Positions 47,149-58,743 of a stretch of 64,000 bases of DNA are shown here, one piece after another. Numbering within the stretch: position 1 is the stretch's first letter; each line of letters begins with the position of its first letter. The DNA lies in contig QFQI01000009.1 of NCBI GenBank assembly GCA_003243195.1, positions 1 to 64,000 of the forward strand, given 5' to 3'. A program made the position numbers and the translations under genes. The DNA comes from Sphingomonas taxi. Its GTDB lineage: Bacteria > Pseudomonadota > Alphaproteobacteria > Sphingomonadales > Sphingomonadaceae. Below the pieces are notes generated by a model. It made no database searches. It saw nothing but the letters and a program-made list of their open reading frames with translations, and was not told the origin of the DNA.

Positions 47149-48315
47149 GTGGACCTCAATTTCGGGCTGGGCGAGATGGCGGACACGATCCGCGACACCA
47201 CCCGCCGTTTCGCCGCCGACCGGATCGCGCCGATCGCCGCCGAGGTCGACGCCAGTGACCGCTTCCCGCGCGAACTCTGGCCGGAGATGGGCGCGCTGGG
47301 CCTGCACGGGATCACCGTGGAGGAGGCCGATGGCGGGCTCGGCCTCGGCTATCTCGAACATGTCGTCGCGGTGGAGGAGGTCGGGCGTGCGTCCGCTTCC
47401 GTGGCGCTCAGCTACGGCGCGCATTCCAACCTGTGCGTCAACCAGTTGCGCCGCTGGGGCAATGCCGAACAGAAGGCGAAATACCTGCCGAAACTGGTAT
47501 CGGGCGAGCATGTCGGCAGCCTCGCGATGTCCGAGGCGGGCGCGGGATCGGACGTGGTGTCGATGAAGCTGCGCGCCGACAGGGTGGATGGCGGATGGCG
47601 GCTGAACGGCACCAAGTTCTGGATCACCAACGCGCCGCATGCCGACACGCTGATCGTCTATGCCAAGACCGCGCCGGATGCGGGATCGAAGGGCATCAGT
47701 GTCTTCCTGATCGAGAAGGATTTCGCGGGTTTCTCGATCGGGCAGAAGATCGACAAGCTCGGCATGCGCGGCTCGCCAACCGCCGAGCTGGTGTTCGACG
47801 ACTGTTTCGTGCCCGACGAGAACCTGATGGGGGTGGTGAACGAGGGCGTGAAGGTGCTGATGAGCGGGCTGGATTACGAGCGCGTCGTGCTCGCCGGCCT
47901 GCAATTGGGGATCATGCAGGCGTGCATCGACACCGTGTTGCCGTACGTCCGCGAACGGCGACAGTTCGGCAGGCCGATCGGCAGCTTCCAGCTCATGCAG
48001 GCGAAGGTCGCGGACATGCACGTCGCGCTGAACGCCGCGCGCGCCTACACCTATGCCGTGGCGCGCGCCTGCGACGCGGGTCGGACGACGCGCTTCGACG
48101 CGGCGGGCGCGATCCTGCTGGCGTCCGAAAGTGCGGTGAAGGTCGCGGGCGAGGCGATCCAGGCGCTGGGCGGCGCGGGTTATACGAAGGACTGGCCGGT
48201 CGAACGCTACTGGCGCGACGCCAAGCTGCTGGACATCGGCGCGGGCACCAACGAGGTGCGCCGGATGCTGATCGGCCGCGAGCTGATCGGCCACGACGCG
48301 CCGCGCGCGCAGTAA
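47149..48315 (+). CDS. ivd: Isovaleryl-CoA dehydrogenase
   Basis: This flavoenzyme oxidises isovaleryl-CoA to 3-methylcrotonyl-CoA in leucine breakdown. The 388-residue protein shows the ACAD signatures LAMSEAGAGSDVVSMKLRA and QFGRPIGSFQLMQAKVADM, and has its catalytic Glu244 in GLDYERVVLAGLQ, the position specific to the isovaleryl-CoA branch rather than the C-terminal Glu of other ACADs. The GTG start has GGAGAG seven bases upstream. It is followed directly by the carboxylase subunits. Confidence 0.95.
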   Translation: MDLNFGLGEMADTIRDTTRRFAADRIAPIAAEVDASDRFPRELWPEMGALGLHGITVEEADGGLGLGYLEHVVAVEEVGRASASVALSYGAHSNLCVNQLRRWGNAEQKAKYLPKLVSGEHVGSLAMSEAGAGSDVVSMKLRADRVDGGWRLNGTKFWITNAPHADTLIVYAKTAPDAGSKGISVFLIEKDFAGFSIGQKIDKLGMRGSPTAELVFDDCFVPDENLMGVVNEGVKVLMSGLDYERVVLAGLQLGIMQACIDTVLPYVRERRQFGRPIGSFQLMQAKVADMHVALNAARAYTYAVARACDAGRTTRFDAAGAILLASESAVKVAGEAIQALGGAGYTKDWPVERYWRDAKLLDIGAGTNEVRRMLIGRELIGHDAPRAQ

Positions 48316-48325
48316 GGGCGCGGCG

Positions 48326-49921
48326 ATGACCATCCTGTCCACAGCGGTCGACACGACCAGCGACACCTTCGCCGCCAACGCGGCGCATCACCGAGCGCTG
48401 GCTGACGCGCTGCGCGCCGATGTCGCGGCCGTGGCGATGGGCGGATCGGCGCGCGCGCGGGAGCGGCATGTCGCGCGCGGCAAGCTGCTGCCGCGCGACC
48501 GAGTGCACCGGCTGCTCGATCCCGGCGCGCCGTTCCTGGAACTGGGGCAATTGGCGGCGTACGGCATGTACGACGACGAGGCGCCGGGAGCCGGGATCAT
48601 CACCGGGATCGGTCGCGTGTCCGGTCGATTGTGCATGATCGTGTGCAACGACGCCACGGTGAAGGGCGGCACCTATTATCCCCTGACCGTCAAGAAGCAT
48701 CTGCGCGCGCAGGAGATCGCCGAGCAGAACCGCCTGCCGTGCCTCTATCTGGTCGATTCGGGCGGGGCGAACCTGCCCCACCAGTCGGAGCTGTTCCCCG
48801 ACGCGCAGCATTTCGGGCGCATCTTTTTCAACCAGGCGAACATGTCGGCGAAGGGCATTCCGCAGATCGCCTGCGTCATGGGAAGCTGCACCGCCGGCGG
48901 CGCCTATGTCCCGGCGATGTCGGACGAAACGGTGATCGTGCGCGAACAGGGCACGATCTTCCTCGCCGGCCCGCCGCTGGTGAAGGCCGCCACCGGCGAG
49001 GAGATCACCGCCGAGGCGCTGGGCGGCGGCGACCTGCACGCGCGCACCTCCGGCGTGGTCGATCACCTCGCCGCGGACGATCTCGACGCGCTGCTGAAGG
49101 TGCGCGAGATCGTCGCGACGCTCAACAGCGTGCCCGGCGTGGATATCGAACTGGCCGAACCGCGCGCCCCGAAATACGATGCCGACGAATTGTACGGCAT
49201 CGTGCCCTACGACCTGCGCGCCTCCTATGACGTGCGCGAGGTGATCGCGCGGATCGTCGACGGATCGGACTTCCAGGAGTTCAAGCCGCTGTACGGCACG
49301 ACGCTGGTCACCGGCTTCGCGCGTATCTGGGGGATGCCGGTCGCGATCCTCGCCAACAACGGCGTGCTGTTTTCCGAAGCGGCGCTGAAGGGCGCGCATT
49401 TCATCGAACTGGCGTGCCAGCGGCGCGTGCCCTTGCTGTTCCTCCAGAACATCTCCGGCTTCATGGTCGGCGGCAAGTATGAGGCGGAGGGGATCGCCAA
49501 ACATGGCGCGAAGCTGGTCACCGCCGTCGCGACCGCCACCGTGCCCAAGCTGACATTGCTGATCGGCGGCAGCTTCGGTGCGGGCAATTACGGCATGTGC
49601 GGTCGCGCCTACGGCCCGCGCTTCATGTTCACCTGGCCCAACAGCCGGATCTCGGTGATGGGAGGCGAGCAGGCCGCATCGGTGCTGGCGACGGTCCACC
49701 GCGACGCCGCGAGCTGGACGCCGGAGGAAGCCGAGGCGTTCAAGGCACCGATCCGCCGGCGCTACGACGAGGAGGGCAATCCGTGGCATGCCGCGGCACG
49801 GCTGTGGGACGACGGGATCATCGACCCGGCGCAGACCCGCGACGTGCTGGGCCTCTCGCTCGCCGCCTGCCTCAACGCACCGATCCCCGAGCGCCCGGCG
49901 TTTGGCGTGTTCCGGATGTGA
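48326..49921 (+). CDS. liuB: Methylcrotonyl-CoA carboxylase beta (carboxyltransferase) subunit
   Basis: The 531-residue carboxyltransferase moves CO2 from biotin to 3-methylcrotonyl-CoA. Both crotonase-like halves are present: the N-terminal ERHVARGKLLPRDRVHRLLD and GTYYPLTVKKHLRAQEIAEQ (typical of the methylcrotonyl rather than the propionyl type), MGSCTAGGAYVPAMSDE, and the C-terminal NISGFMVGGKYEAEGIAKHG and GGSFGAGNYGMCGRAYGPRF. It starts 10 bases after the dehydrogenase and is 26 bases from the alpha subunit. Confidence 0.96.
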   Translation: MTILSTAVDTTSDTFAANAAHHRALADALRADVAAVAMGGSARARERHVARGKLLPRDRVHRLLDPGAPFLELGQLAAYGMYDDEAPGAGIITGIGRVSGRLCMIVCNDATVKGGTYYPLTVKKHLRAQEIAEQNRLPCLYLVDSGGANLPHQSELFPDAQHFGRIFFNQANMSAKGIPQIACVMGSCTAGGAYVPAMSDETVIVREQGTIFLAGPPLVKAATGEEITAEALGGGDLHARTSGVVDHLAADDLDALLKVREIVATLNSVPGVDIELAEPRAPKYDADELYGIVPYDLRASYDVREVIARIVDGSDFQEFKPLYGTTLVTGFARIWGMPVAILANNGVLFSEAALKGAHFIELACQRRVPLLFLQNISGFMVGGKYEAEGIAKHGAKLVTAVATATVPKLTLLIGGSFGAGNYGMCGRAYGPRFMFTWPNSRISVMGGEQAASVLATVHRDAASWTPEEAEAFKAPIRRRYDEEGNPWHAAARLWDDGIIDPAQTRDVLGLSLAACLNAPIPERPAFGVFRM

Positions 49922-49947
49922 CCCCGGCGTCTCAGGAGAATCCAGCC

Positions 49948-51809
<1,862 letters not shown>

Positions 51810-51813
<4 letters not shown>

Positions 51814-52265
51814 TGGCCGGGCGCTGGTTCGACGAATGGCAGGTTGGCGACATGGTCGACCACCCGATCCGCCGCACCGTGACGGAGACGGACAATCTGC
51901 TGTTCTCCACGATGACGCACAATCCGCAGCCGCTGCACCTGGACGTGGAGGCCGCGAAGGCCAGCGGCTTCGGGCAGATCCTGGTCAACTCCACCTTCAC
52001 CTTCTCATTGATGATCGGGCTGTCGGTGGGGGAGACGACGCTGGGCACGCTGGTCGCCAATCTCGGCTTCGACAAGGTGGTCACGCCCCGCCCGGTCTTC
52101 ATCGGCGACACGATGCGCGCGGTGACGCAGGTCCGGGAGCTGCGCGACAGCCGCTCCCGCCCGGACGCCGGCATCACGACCTTCGAGCACCGGCTGATGA
52201 ACCAGCGGGACGAGATCGTGTGCCAATGCCTGCGCACCGCCCTGCTCAACCGCCGCCCGGCCTAG
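51810..52265 (+). CDS. MaoC-like hydratase/dehydratase
   Basis: A 151-residue single hot-dog-fold protein with the MaoC hydratase motif MTHNPQPLHLDVEAAKASGF (the His and nearby acidic residue are catalytic in R-specific enoyl-CoA hydratases) and LVNSTFTFSLMIGLSV. Its ATG overlaps liuD, so it belongs to the leucine operon. It could hydrate 3-methylglutaconyl-CoA in place of the crotonase-type LiuC, or act on a related acyl-CoA; this is inference. No LiuC or HMG-CoA lyase gene follows. Confidence 0.87.
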
Positions 52266-52296
52266 CGCGGCGCTGGAGGTCGCCCTTCGCGCGTGT

Positions 52297-53043
52297 TCAG
52301 GCGGATCCCGGCGCGGCGAGGAACGCCGCGATGGCGTCGCCCAGCTCCGCCTTGGTGACCGCGCTCATGTGATTTCCGGGCACCTCGACATAGCGTGCAT
52401 CCGGCAGCGTGTCGGCGAGCGCTGCGGCGGAGCCGTTGTCGTCATCGTCCGCGCCGTTCACCACCAGCACCGGCTGCGTGATCCGCGCGATCTCCTCGGC
52501 CGGGGTACCCACGAATGTGTCAAGGATGCCGAGCAGCGCGACCGGATCGCCGCCGGTGGTCTTCAGGAACGCCTCCGCCATCCACTCCGGGCTGCCGCGC
52601 TCGTGGCGGCCGAGGTTGGTCAGGATGTTGCGGAAATGCGCGGCGCGTCGATCGACGCGGGTCACACCGTCCAGCCCCATGCCCGACAGTATCACACGCC
52701 GGGGCGTCGCGCCGGTCGCCAGCATCCGCACCACGGTGCGCGCGCCCAGCGAATAGCCGCCGAGATCATAGTCCTCCAGCCCGAGATGCGCGACCAGCGC
52801 ATGGCCGTCACGCGTCAGCGCGTCGGGGGGATAGGCGGCGGGATCGTGCGGGTGCGCGCTTTCGCCGTGCGCGCGCAGGTCCGGCATGATGACCCGGTAG
52901 CCGCCGGCGGCGATCGCGGCGGCGTGGCCGTAGCGGATCCAGTTGGTGCGGGCATCGGAGAACAGGCCGTGGATCAGCACCACCGGGCGCCCCTCCCCCA
53001 GTTCGTGCCACGCGATCCGCTGGCCGTCGAAACTGTCGAACAC
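52297..53043 (-). CDS. Alpha/beta-fold hydrolase
   Basis: A 248-residue serine hydrolase: oxyanion segment PVVLIHGLFSDARTNWIRYG, nucleophile elbow LGGYSLGARTVVRM, acid in VLVVNGADDDDNG and the C-terminal His of VPGNHMSAVTKAELG. The substrate is unknown. I use GTG 53043, ten bases from the stop of the preceding GFA gene; GTG 53073 (ten residues longer, inside that gene) is an alternative with a weak purine site. It converges on the leucine operon. Confidence 0.88.
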   Translation of the reverse strand: MFDSFDGQRIAWHELGEGRPVVLIHGLFSDARTNWIRYGHAAAIAAGGYRVIMPDLRAHGESAHPHDPAAYPPDALTRDGHALVAHLGLEDYDLGGYSLGARTVVRMLATGATPRRVILSGMGLDGVTRVDRRAAHFRNILTNLGRHERGSPEWMAEAFLKTTGGDPVALLGILDTFVGTPAEEIARITQPVLVVNGADDDDNGSAAALADTLPDARYVEVPGNHMSAVTKAELGDAIAAFLAAPGSA

Positions 53044-53050
53044 GTGCGTT

Positions 53051-53497
53051 TCAGTCGGGGAGCTTGCCACGCTTTTCCATCCATTTGCTGACGATGTTGG
53101 GCAGTTCGTCGGTGCGCTTGTCCGGCAGCGTGCGCGTGTCGCGCCACGCCGCGTGACGGCTTTCGACGCCGAAATGACCGACCGGGCGCAGGCTGCCCGG
53201 ATCGTCGAAGCTGCCGACGGTGAGATCGAGCTGGTCGGAGCCGTTCCCTTCATAGGTGAGCGGCGTGCCGCATGCCGCGCAGAAGCCGCGCCGCGCGATC
53301 TCCGATGACGCGCGGCGATCGGGCTCGCGGGTCGTCCAGCGCACCGCCTCCCGTGGCACCTGCTTGAGTGCCGCGAACACACCGCCGGTCGCACGCTGGC
53401 ACATGCGGCAGTGGCAGAGATACGCGTCGTCGTCGGTGACCTCGACGCTGTAGCGCACGCTGCCACACTGGCAGCCTCCGGTCATCGTGCGGGGCAT
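53051..53497 (-). CDS. GFA/CENP-V family zinc protein
   Basis: A 148-residue protein of the glutathione-dependent formaldehyde-activating-like family. Zinc ligands are visible in GGCQCGSVRYSVEV, YLCHCRMCQRATGG and GFCAACGTPLTYEG. Members bind two zinc ions; formaldehyde activity is shown for only a few, so the name gives fold more than function. ATG 53497 is used; ATG 53485 would drop four residues. It precedes the hydrolase on the same strand. Confidence 0.9.
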   Translation of the reverse strand: MPRTMTGGCQCGSVRYSVEVTDDDAYLCHCRMCQRATGGVFAALKQVPREAVRWTTREPDRRASSEIARRGFCAACGTPLTYEGNGSDQLDLTVGSFDDPGSLRPVGHFGVESRHAAWRDTRTLPDKRTDELPNIVSKWMEKRGKLPD

Positions 53498-53586
53498 GGG
53501 CCCGGGTCTAGCGCCCTGCCCCGCGCCCGTCCACCACGCGCCATGCTGCATTGCAGCAGCGGACGGCCCTGCGTAGGACAGCGGGT

Positions 53587-54195
53587 GTGACCCCGACCGA
53601 TCCCCTCCCCCACTCGGCCATTGAGGATGCCTATGCGCTGACGCTCGGCTGCATCCTCGTCGTCCTCGGCCTCGCGCTGCTGCATGCCGCGGGGCTGGTG
53701 ACCGGCGGCACGGCCGGGATCGCGCTGCTGATCTCCTATGCGGTGCCGCTGCCGACCGGGGTGCTGTTCACGCTCATCAACCTGCCCTTCATGTGGCTGG
53801 CATGGAAGGCGATGGGACGGCGCTTCACGCTGCGCACGGTCGCGGTCGGCGCCGGGGTAGCGGCACTCGGCACCTGGACGCGGCTGGGTTTGACGATCGC
53901 GCATATCGACCCGGCGTTCGCGGCGCTGGCGGGCGGATCGGTGATCGGCTTCGGCGCGCTGGCGCTGGCGCGCCACCATGCCGGGATCGGCGGGACCGGC
54001 GTCGTCACGCTGTGGCTTCAGAAGCGCCGCGGCTGGAATGCGGGACGCACGCAACTAGGCATCGACGCGCTGATCCTGCTGACGGCGCTCGCCTTCCTGC
54101 CGCCGGAGCGGGTGGGCTGGTCGGCGGTATCGTCGGCGGCGGTCAGCGGCATCCTGATCGCGTGGCACCGGCCGGGACGATATACGGGCTATTGA
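53587..54195 (+). CDS. YitT family membrane protein
   Basis: A 202-residue integral membrane protein with five or six hydrophobic segments (LTLGCILVVLGLALLHAAGL, GTAGIALLISYAVPLPTG, AGGSVIGFGALALARH, ALILLTALAFLPPE). The GLVTGGTAGIALL and GIGGTGVVTLWLQ segments are typical of YitT proteins, whose function is unknown. GTG 53587 has AGGA upstream; an earlier TTG at 53551 was rejected. It stands alone, divergent from the GFA gene. Confidence 0.85.
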   Translation: MTPTDPLPHSAIEDAYALTLGCILVVLGLALLHAAGLVTGGTAGIALLISYAVPLPTGVLFTLINLPFMWLAWKAMGRRFTLRTVAVGAGVAALGTWTRLGLTIAHIDPAFAALAGGSVIGFGALALARHHAGIGGTGVVTLWLQKRRGWNAGRTQLGIDALILLTALAFLPPERVGWSAVSSAAVSGILIAWHRPGRYTGY

Positions 54196-54307
54196 GCGAC
54201 GGGCTGGACGCGCGCGCCGACCGGGTTTGCCGTCGATCCCGTCGTCCCCACCGGACCGTCATCGCCACGCAGGCGGGAAGACGATCCGGTGGACGACGAA
54301 CGCAGGT

Positions 54308-55378
54308 TCACTCGGCGGTCAGCACCGCCTGGAAGTCGTCCTCGCCGGTCTCATCGGCCTTTTTCAGATGCCGGCGGCCGAGCAGTTCCGCGATCTGCAC
54401 CGCGTTCAGCGCCGCGCCCTTGCGCAGATTGTCGCTGACGCACCACAAGGCCAGTCCGTTCTCGACCGTGGGATCCTCGCGCACGCGGCTGACATAGGTG
54501 GCGTCATCGCCCGCGCTCTCGATCGGCGTGACGTATCCGCCGTCCTCGCGCTTGTCGACCAGCATCACGCCCGGCGCCTCGCGCAGGATACGCTGTGCGT
54601 CCTCGGCCGACAGCTCGTTTTCGAACTCGACGTTCAGCGCCTCCGAATGGCCGACGAACACCGGCACACGCACGCAGGTGGCGCTAACCTTGATCTTTGC
54701 ACCCAGGATCTTCTTGGTCTCCACGACCATCTTCCACTCTTCCTTGGTCGATCCGTCGTCCAGGAAGCTGTCGATGTGCGGGATCACGTTGAAGGCGATC
54801 TGCTTGGTGAACTTCTTCGGCTCGGCGGGATCGCCGACGAAGATGTTGCGGCTCTGTTCGAACAGCTCGTCCATGCCGATCTTGCCCGCGCCGGACACCG
54901 ACTGATAGGTGGCCACCACCACGCGCCGGATCGTCGCGGCATCATGCAGCGGCTTGAGCACGACCACCATCTGCGCGGTGGAGCAATTGGGGTTGGCGAT
55001 GATGTTGCGCGCCTTGTAGCCGTCGATCGCGTCCGCGTTCACCTCCGGCACGATCAGCGGCACGTCCGGGTCCATCCGGTACAGCGACGAATTGTCGATC
55101 ACCGTGCAGCCGGCCTTGGCGAACTTCGGCGCGTAGACCGCGGTGGCCTCGCTGCCGATCGCGAACAGGGCGATGTCCCAGCCGGCGGGATCGAAATGCT
55201 CGATGTTCTTCACCGTCAGCATCCGGCCGGTGTCGCCATATTCGATCTGGTCGCCGGTCGAGCGCGATGACGCCAGCACCGCGATCTCGTCGGCGGGAAA
55301 CTGCCGCTCGGCGAGGATGTTGACCATCTCGCGCCCGACATTGCCCGTGGCTCCTGCCACCACCACCCGGTAACCCAT
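54308..55378 (-). CDS. asd: Aspartate-semialdehyde dehydrogenase
   Basis: Asd reduces aspartyl phosphate to aspartate semialdehyde, the branch point to lysine/diaminopimelate, threonine and methionine. The 356-residue protein has the NADP motif VVVAGATGNVGREMVNIL, catalytic Cys132 in IIANPNCSTAQMVV, and the active-site His in VPVFVGHSEALNVEF. The C-terminal RRHLKKADETGEDDFQAVLT is an extra tail beyond the usual end. It is a single gene with 112 bases of unremarkable sequence downstream. Confidence 0.97.
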   Translation of the reverse strand: MGYRVVVAGATGNVGREMVNILAERQFPADEIAVLASSRSTGDQIEYGDTGRMLTVKNIEHFDPAGWDIALFAIGSEATAVYAPKFAKAGCTVIDNSSLYRMDPDVPLIVPEVNADAIDGYKARNIIANPNCSTAQMVVVLKPLHDAATIRRVVVATYQSVSGAGKIGMDELFEQSRNIFVGDPAEPKKFTKQIAFNVIPHIDSFLDDGSTKEEWKMVVETKKILGAKIKVSATCVRVPVFVGHSEALNVEFENELSAEDAQRILREAPGVMLVDKREDGGYVTPIESAGDDATYVSRVREDPTVENGLALWCVSDNLRKGAALNAVQIAELLGRRHLKKADETGEDDFQAVLTAE

Positions 55379-55468
55379 ATCCGTCCTTCCACGCGCCGGC
55401 GATGCGGCGCTATCGTTTCATGTCGCGAATGCGCCCTAGCGCCGCAATTTCCGGAAAGCCAGCGACCT

Positions 55469-57676
55469 CTATCGCGGGCCGGCTCCGACATGCTGTTCCA
55501 GGAAGCGCTCGATCGTCGTCCACACATGGATGTCGCGCGACGCCGAATGCGTCTTGCCGGGATAGAACATCATGTCGAACGGCACGTCGGCGGCCTGCAA
55601 CTCGGCGGCGACCTTCGTCGAATTGTCCAGGAAGACGTTGTCGTCGGCCATGCCGTGCATCAGCAGCAGCGGCGTGGTGATCTTCTTCGGGTCGATCACC
55701 GCGCGCGCGGCATCATAGGCGGCGCCATCGACGCGCGGATCGCCCATGTAGCGCTCGGTATAATGCGTGTCGTACAGGTGCCAGTCGGTGACCGGCGCGC
55801 CGGACACCGCGGCGGCATAGATGCCCGGATCCGCCTCGATCATCTTCAGCGACATATAGCCGCCGTACGACCAGCCGAACGTCGCGATCCGCTTCGGATC
55901 GACATAGGCCAGCGACGTCAGATAACGGGCGCCGGCGCGCTGGTCGGCGACCTCCACCGTCCCCATCGCGTGCCAGATCGCGCTTTCGAACTCGACGCCG
56001 CGATTGGCCGAGCCGCGATTGTCGAGCTCGAAATAGATCCAGCCCTTGTCGACCAGATACTGGATCAGCGGGTTCTTCCAGTTGCGCGCCACGCCCTGCG
56101 GCCCCGGCCCGCCATAATGCTGGAAGAACACCGGATAGTGCTTGCCCGGTTCCAGCCGGGGCGTGACCATCTGCCAGTGCAGGTCGGTCGTGCCATCCGC
56201 CGCCTTGATCGTGCCGTAGCGCAGCGGCTCGTGGCTCGCCATGAACGGGGCATAGGGGTGCGTGCCCTCCACGCGATTCTCGTTGATCCACGCCAGCCGC
56301 TTGCCGTCGGCGTCGGCGAGATAGGTCTGCGGCGGCTGGTCGGGGTTGGAGCGCGTGACCAGGAAGCGTCCGGCCGCGCCGTCGGCGGTGACGCTGTTGT
56401 ACCAGCCGCGCTCGGTCAGCCGCGTGATCCCGCCGCGCTTCAGGTCGAGCGCGTAGAGATGCTGTTCGAGCACGTCGTCCTTGTTGGCGGTGAAATAGAC
56501 GCGGCCCTTCGCCTCGTCGACGCCGACCAGCCCGGTCACCACCCACGGCCCCCTGGTCAACTGCGTCCAGCGCCCGTCCTTCCAGCGCCAGAAATGCCCG
56601 AAGCCGTCACGCTCCGAGCGCCACAGCAGGCTGCCGTCCTTCATCGCGCGGTAGCTGTCGGTCAGGTTGATCCAGCTCTTCTCTCGCGCGCGCTCGGTGA
56701 AGATCACCGTCGCCTTGCCGGTCGCGGGATCGACGCGCAGCATGTCCAGCGCGGTCTGCGCGCGGTTCTCGCGCTGCACCAGCAGCGCGGAGCCGTCCGG
56801 CAGCCAGTCGACCCGCGCCAGATAGATGTCGGGATCATTGCCCAGATCGACCTTCACCCGCCCCGATCCGTCGGCGCGCATGACATACAGCTCGACCGCG
56901 ACATTGGGCGTGCCGGCGGCGGGATAGCGCTGCTCGTAGACGCTGGTGCCGGTCGCGCCGATCGCGGCGCGGGTGGAAACCTTGACCGGCGCCTCGTCGA
57001 ACCGCTCCACCGCGACATGGCGGTCGTCCGGGCTCCACCAATAGCCGGTGCGGCGATCCATTTCCTCCTGCGCGACGAACTCCGCCTCGCCGAAATGCAC
57101 GGTGCCGCGCCCTTCGGTGGTCAGCGCGCGCGCCGCGCCGCCCGCGACCGGCTGCACGAACAGGTTCTGGTCGCGCACGTAGCTGACGAACGCGCCGCGC
57201 GGGCTGACGTCGGCGTTGAGCACCCCGCCCGGCACATCGGTGATGCGCCGCACCTCCCCGTCGAGCGTGGCCAGATAGATGTCGCCGTCCAGCGGCACCA
57301 GCAGGCTGCGACCGTCCGCCGACCAGTCGTAGGAAACGATCCCCTTGAGCGCGCCGATCCGCGCGCGCTCGCGCTGCATCTTCTCGGCCTCGGACAAGGC
57401 GGCGCCGGTGCCGACCTTCCGGCTGTCGACCAGCATCCGCTCCACCCCGGTCGCGGTGTCGCGCGCCCACAGGTCCAGCCGGTCGCGATCGTCGGGGCGC
57501 GGGCGCAGGAAGGTGAGCAGCTTGCCATCCGGCGACAGCTTCAGCGCGCGCGGCTGCGGCCCGGCGAGATCGGGCGCGGCGAACACGCGCTCCAGCGTCA
57601 GCGGGGTCGCACGCTCAGCGGCCATTGCCGGAAACCCCGCCGCCAGTGCCACGGTGGCCATCAACCATGTACGCAT
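55469..57676 (-). CDS. S9 family peptidase, dipeptidyl-peptidase-IV type
   Basis: A 735-residue exported serine peptidase. It has a signal peptide (MRTWLMATVALAAGFPAMAA), a DPP-IV beta-propeller with the YYW-type substrate-region EEMDRRTGYWWSPD, and a C-terminal alpha/beta-hydrolase domain with nucleophile Ser603 in FGWSYGGYMSLKMI, then FLDNSTKVAAELQ with the acid upstream and the His in PGKTHSAS. It removes X-Pro or similar dipeptides from peptides in the periplasm. It lies 90 bases beyond the asd start and appears monocistronic. Confidence 0.94.
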   Translation of the reverse strand: MRTWLMATVALAAGFPAMAAERATPLTLERVFAAPDLAGPQPRALKLSPDGKLLTFLRPRPDDRDRLDLWARDTATGVERMLVDSRKVGTGAALSEAEKMQRERARIGALKGIVSYDWSADGRSLLVPLDGDIYLATLDGEVRRITDVPGGVLNADVSPRGAFVSYVRDQNLFVQPVAGGAARALTTEGRGTVHFGEAEFVAQEEMDRRTGYWWSPDDRHVAVERFDEAPVKVSTRAAIGATGTSVYEQRYPAAGTPNVAVELYVMRADGSGRVKVDLGNDPDIYLARVDWLPDGSALLVQRENRAQTALDMLRVDPATGKATVIFTERAREKSWINLTDSYRAMKDGSLLWRSERDGFGHFWRWKDGRWTQLTRGPWVVTGLVGVDEAKGRVYFTANKDDVLEQHLYALDLKRGGITRLTERGWYNSVTADGAAGRFLVTRSNPDQPPQTYLADADGKRLAWINENRVEGTHPYAPFMASHEPLRYGTIKAADGTTDLHWQMVTPRLEPGKHYPVFFQHYGGPGPQGVARNWKNPLIQYLVDKGWIYFELDNRGSANRGVEFESAIWHAMGTVEVADQRAGARYLTSLAYVDPKRIATFGWSYGGYMSLKMIEADPGIYAAAVSGAPVTDWHLYDTHYTERYMGDPRVDGAAYDAARAVIDPKKITTPLLLMHGMADDNVFLDNSTKVAAELQAADVPFDMMFYPGKTHSASRDIHVWTTIERFLEQHVGAGPR

Positions 57677-57968
57677 CGTCCGACTCCCTCACGCCATCGT
57701 CCGTGGCAAAGATCACCGCCGGAGGACAGCGCAAAATGATCGGCTCCGCCGCGTGCCGGCCCTTCGCCGCCGCGCACCGTCAACGGGGACGCGGCGGGCC
57801 GGTTCGGGGCGCGGCCATTGCTCTCGGCCGGCCCGGCACGAGACGCCCGCTCCGCAAAGGATCGCCGCGATGTTCGGTCAGGAGCCGGGCCCGCGGCGGG
57901 CCGACGGACGTTGGTGCGCGTGGAGCCGGGCGGAACCGGCGCATCATCCTATCGGACAGGCGGGCAGC
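57677..57968. other. 292-base intergenic region, nothing recognised
   Basis: This divergent gap between the S9 peptidase and the HAD gene is very GC-rich. It contains short frames on both strands but none with a family resemblance, signal or good start. It should hold the two promoters; I could not place either. Confidence 0.4.
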
Positions 57969-58634
57969 ATGGCGTTCAAGGCGATCTTCTTCGATATCGA
58001 CGGCACGTTGGTGGACAGCAACGACTTCCACGTCGAGGCATGGCAGCAGGCGTTCGCCGGCGTGGGCGCGACATTCGACCGGCAGCGGATCCACGACCAG
58101 ATCGGCAAGGGGACCGACATGCTGGTGCCGACGCTGCTGCCCGGCGCCAGCCAGGAGGAACAGGAGCGGCTGGGCGAGGAACATGGCGCGATCTTTTCGT
58201 CGCGCTATCTGGAGCGGGTGCGGCCGTTCCCGGATGCGCACGCGCTGCTCGCCCGTGCGAAGGCCAGCGGAAAGACGGTGGTGCTCGCCTCATCCGCGTC
58301 GGGCGACGAACTCGACCATTATCTCGACCTGCTCGACGCGCGCGATCTGGTCGATGCAACGACCAGCGCCGACGATGTCGAGAAGACCAAGCCCGCGCCC
58401 GATATCTTCGCGATCGCGCTGGAGAAGGTTGCTCCACTGGCGGCCGGTGACGTGGTGGTGATCGGCGACACGCCCTATGATATCGAGGCGGCGGCGACAT
58501 GCGGGATCGCTGCAATCGGCCTGCGTTCGGGCGGGTTCACGGATGCGGCGCTGCACGATGCGGGAGCGATCGCGTTGTACGACGACGTGGCCGCGCTGCT
58601 GCGCGATTATGACGCCTCGCCGCTCGCCGGATGA
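57969..58634 (+). CDS. HAD superfamily phosphatase (phosphoglycolate/beta-phosphoglucomutase-like)
   Basis: A 221-residue HAD hydrolase with motif I AIFFDIDGTLVDSNDFHVEA (both Asp intact), motif II VVLASSAS, Lys of KTKPAPDIFAIAL and motif IV VVIGDTPYDIEAA. The C1-type cap (residues 17-85) is like phosphoglycolate phosphatase or beta-phosphoglucomutase; FFDIDGTLVDSN favours a small sugar-phosphate or glycolate substrate, but specificity is open. The frame stays open upstream, yet the ATG at 57969 starts right at the domain. Confidence 0.9.
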   Translation: MAFKAIFFDIDGTLVDSNDFHVEAWQQAFAGVGATFDRQRIHDQIGKGTDMLVPTLLPGASQEEQERLGEEHGAIFSSRYLERVRPFPDAHALLARAKASGKTVVLASSASGDELDHYLDLLDARDLVDATTSADDVEKTKPAPDIFAIALEKVAPLAAGDVVVIGDTPYDIEAAATCGIAAIGLRSGGFTDAALHDAGAIALYDDVAALLRDYDASPLAG

Positions 58635-58710
58635 TGGCGGACGCCGGTGGCAGCGTGTCGCCCGACGCCGGCGGCGGCAATGACTGTCCCAAGACCAGCG
58701 TCGCGCAACG

Positions 58711-58738
58711 AAAAAGGGGTCCGGTTTCCCGGACCCCC
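58711..58738 (-). terminator. Rho-independent terminator of the superoxide dismutase gene
   Basis: On the minus strand, just after the dismutase stop, GGGGTCCGG and CCGGACCCC arms (9 bases, 4-base loop) are followed by TTTTT and then CGTTG. This is a textbook intrinsic terminator and the clearest one in the window. It also lies 76 bases after the convergent HAD gene but lacks a T run in that direction. Confidence 0.85.
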
Positions 58739-58743
58739 GTCGA

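Noticed and set aside
55379..55468. Terminator between the S9 peptidase and asd genes
   Set aside because: Only scattered GC repeats without a proper hairpin or T run.
57780..58241. Minus-strand frame of 153 codons over the HAD gene start
   Set aside because: Arg/His-rich shadow of the HAD gene, with no motif and no binding site.
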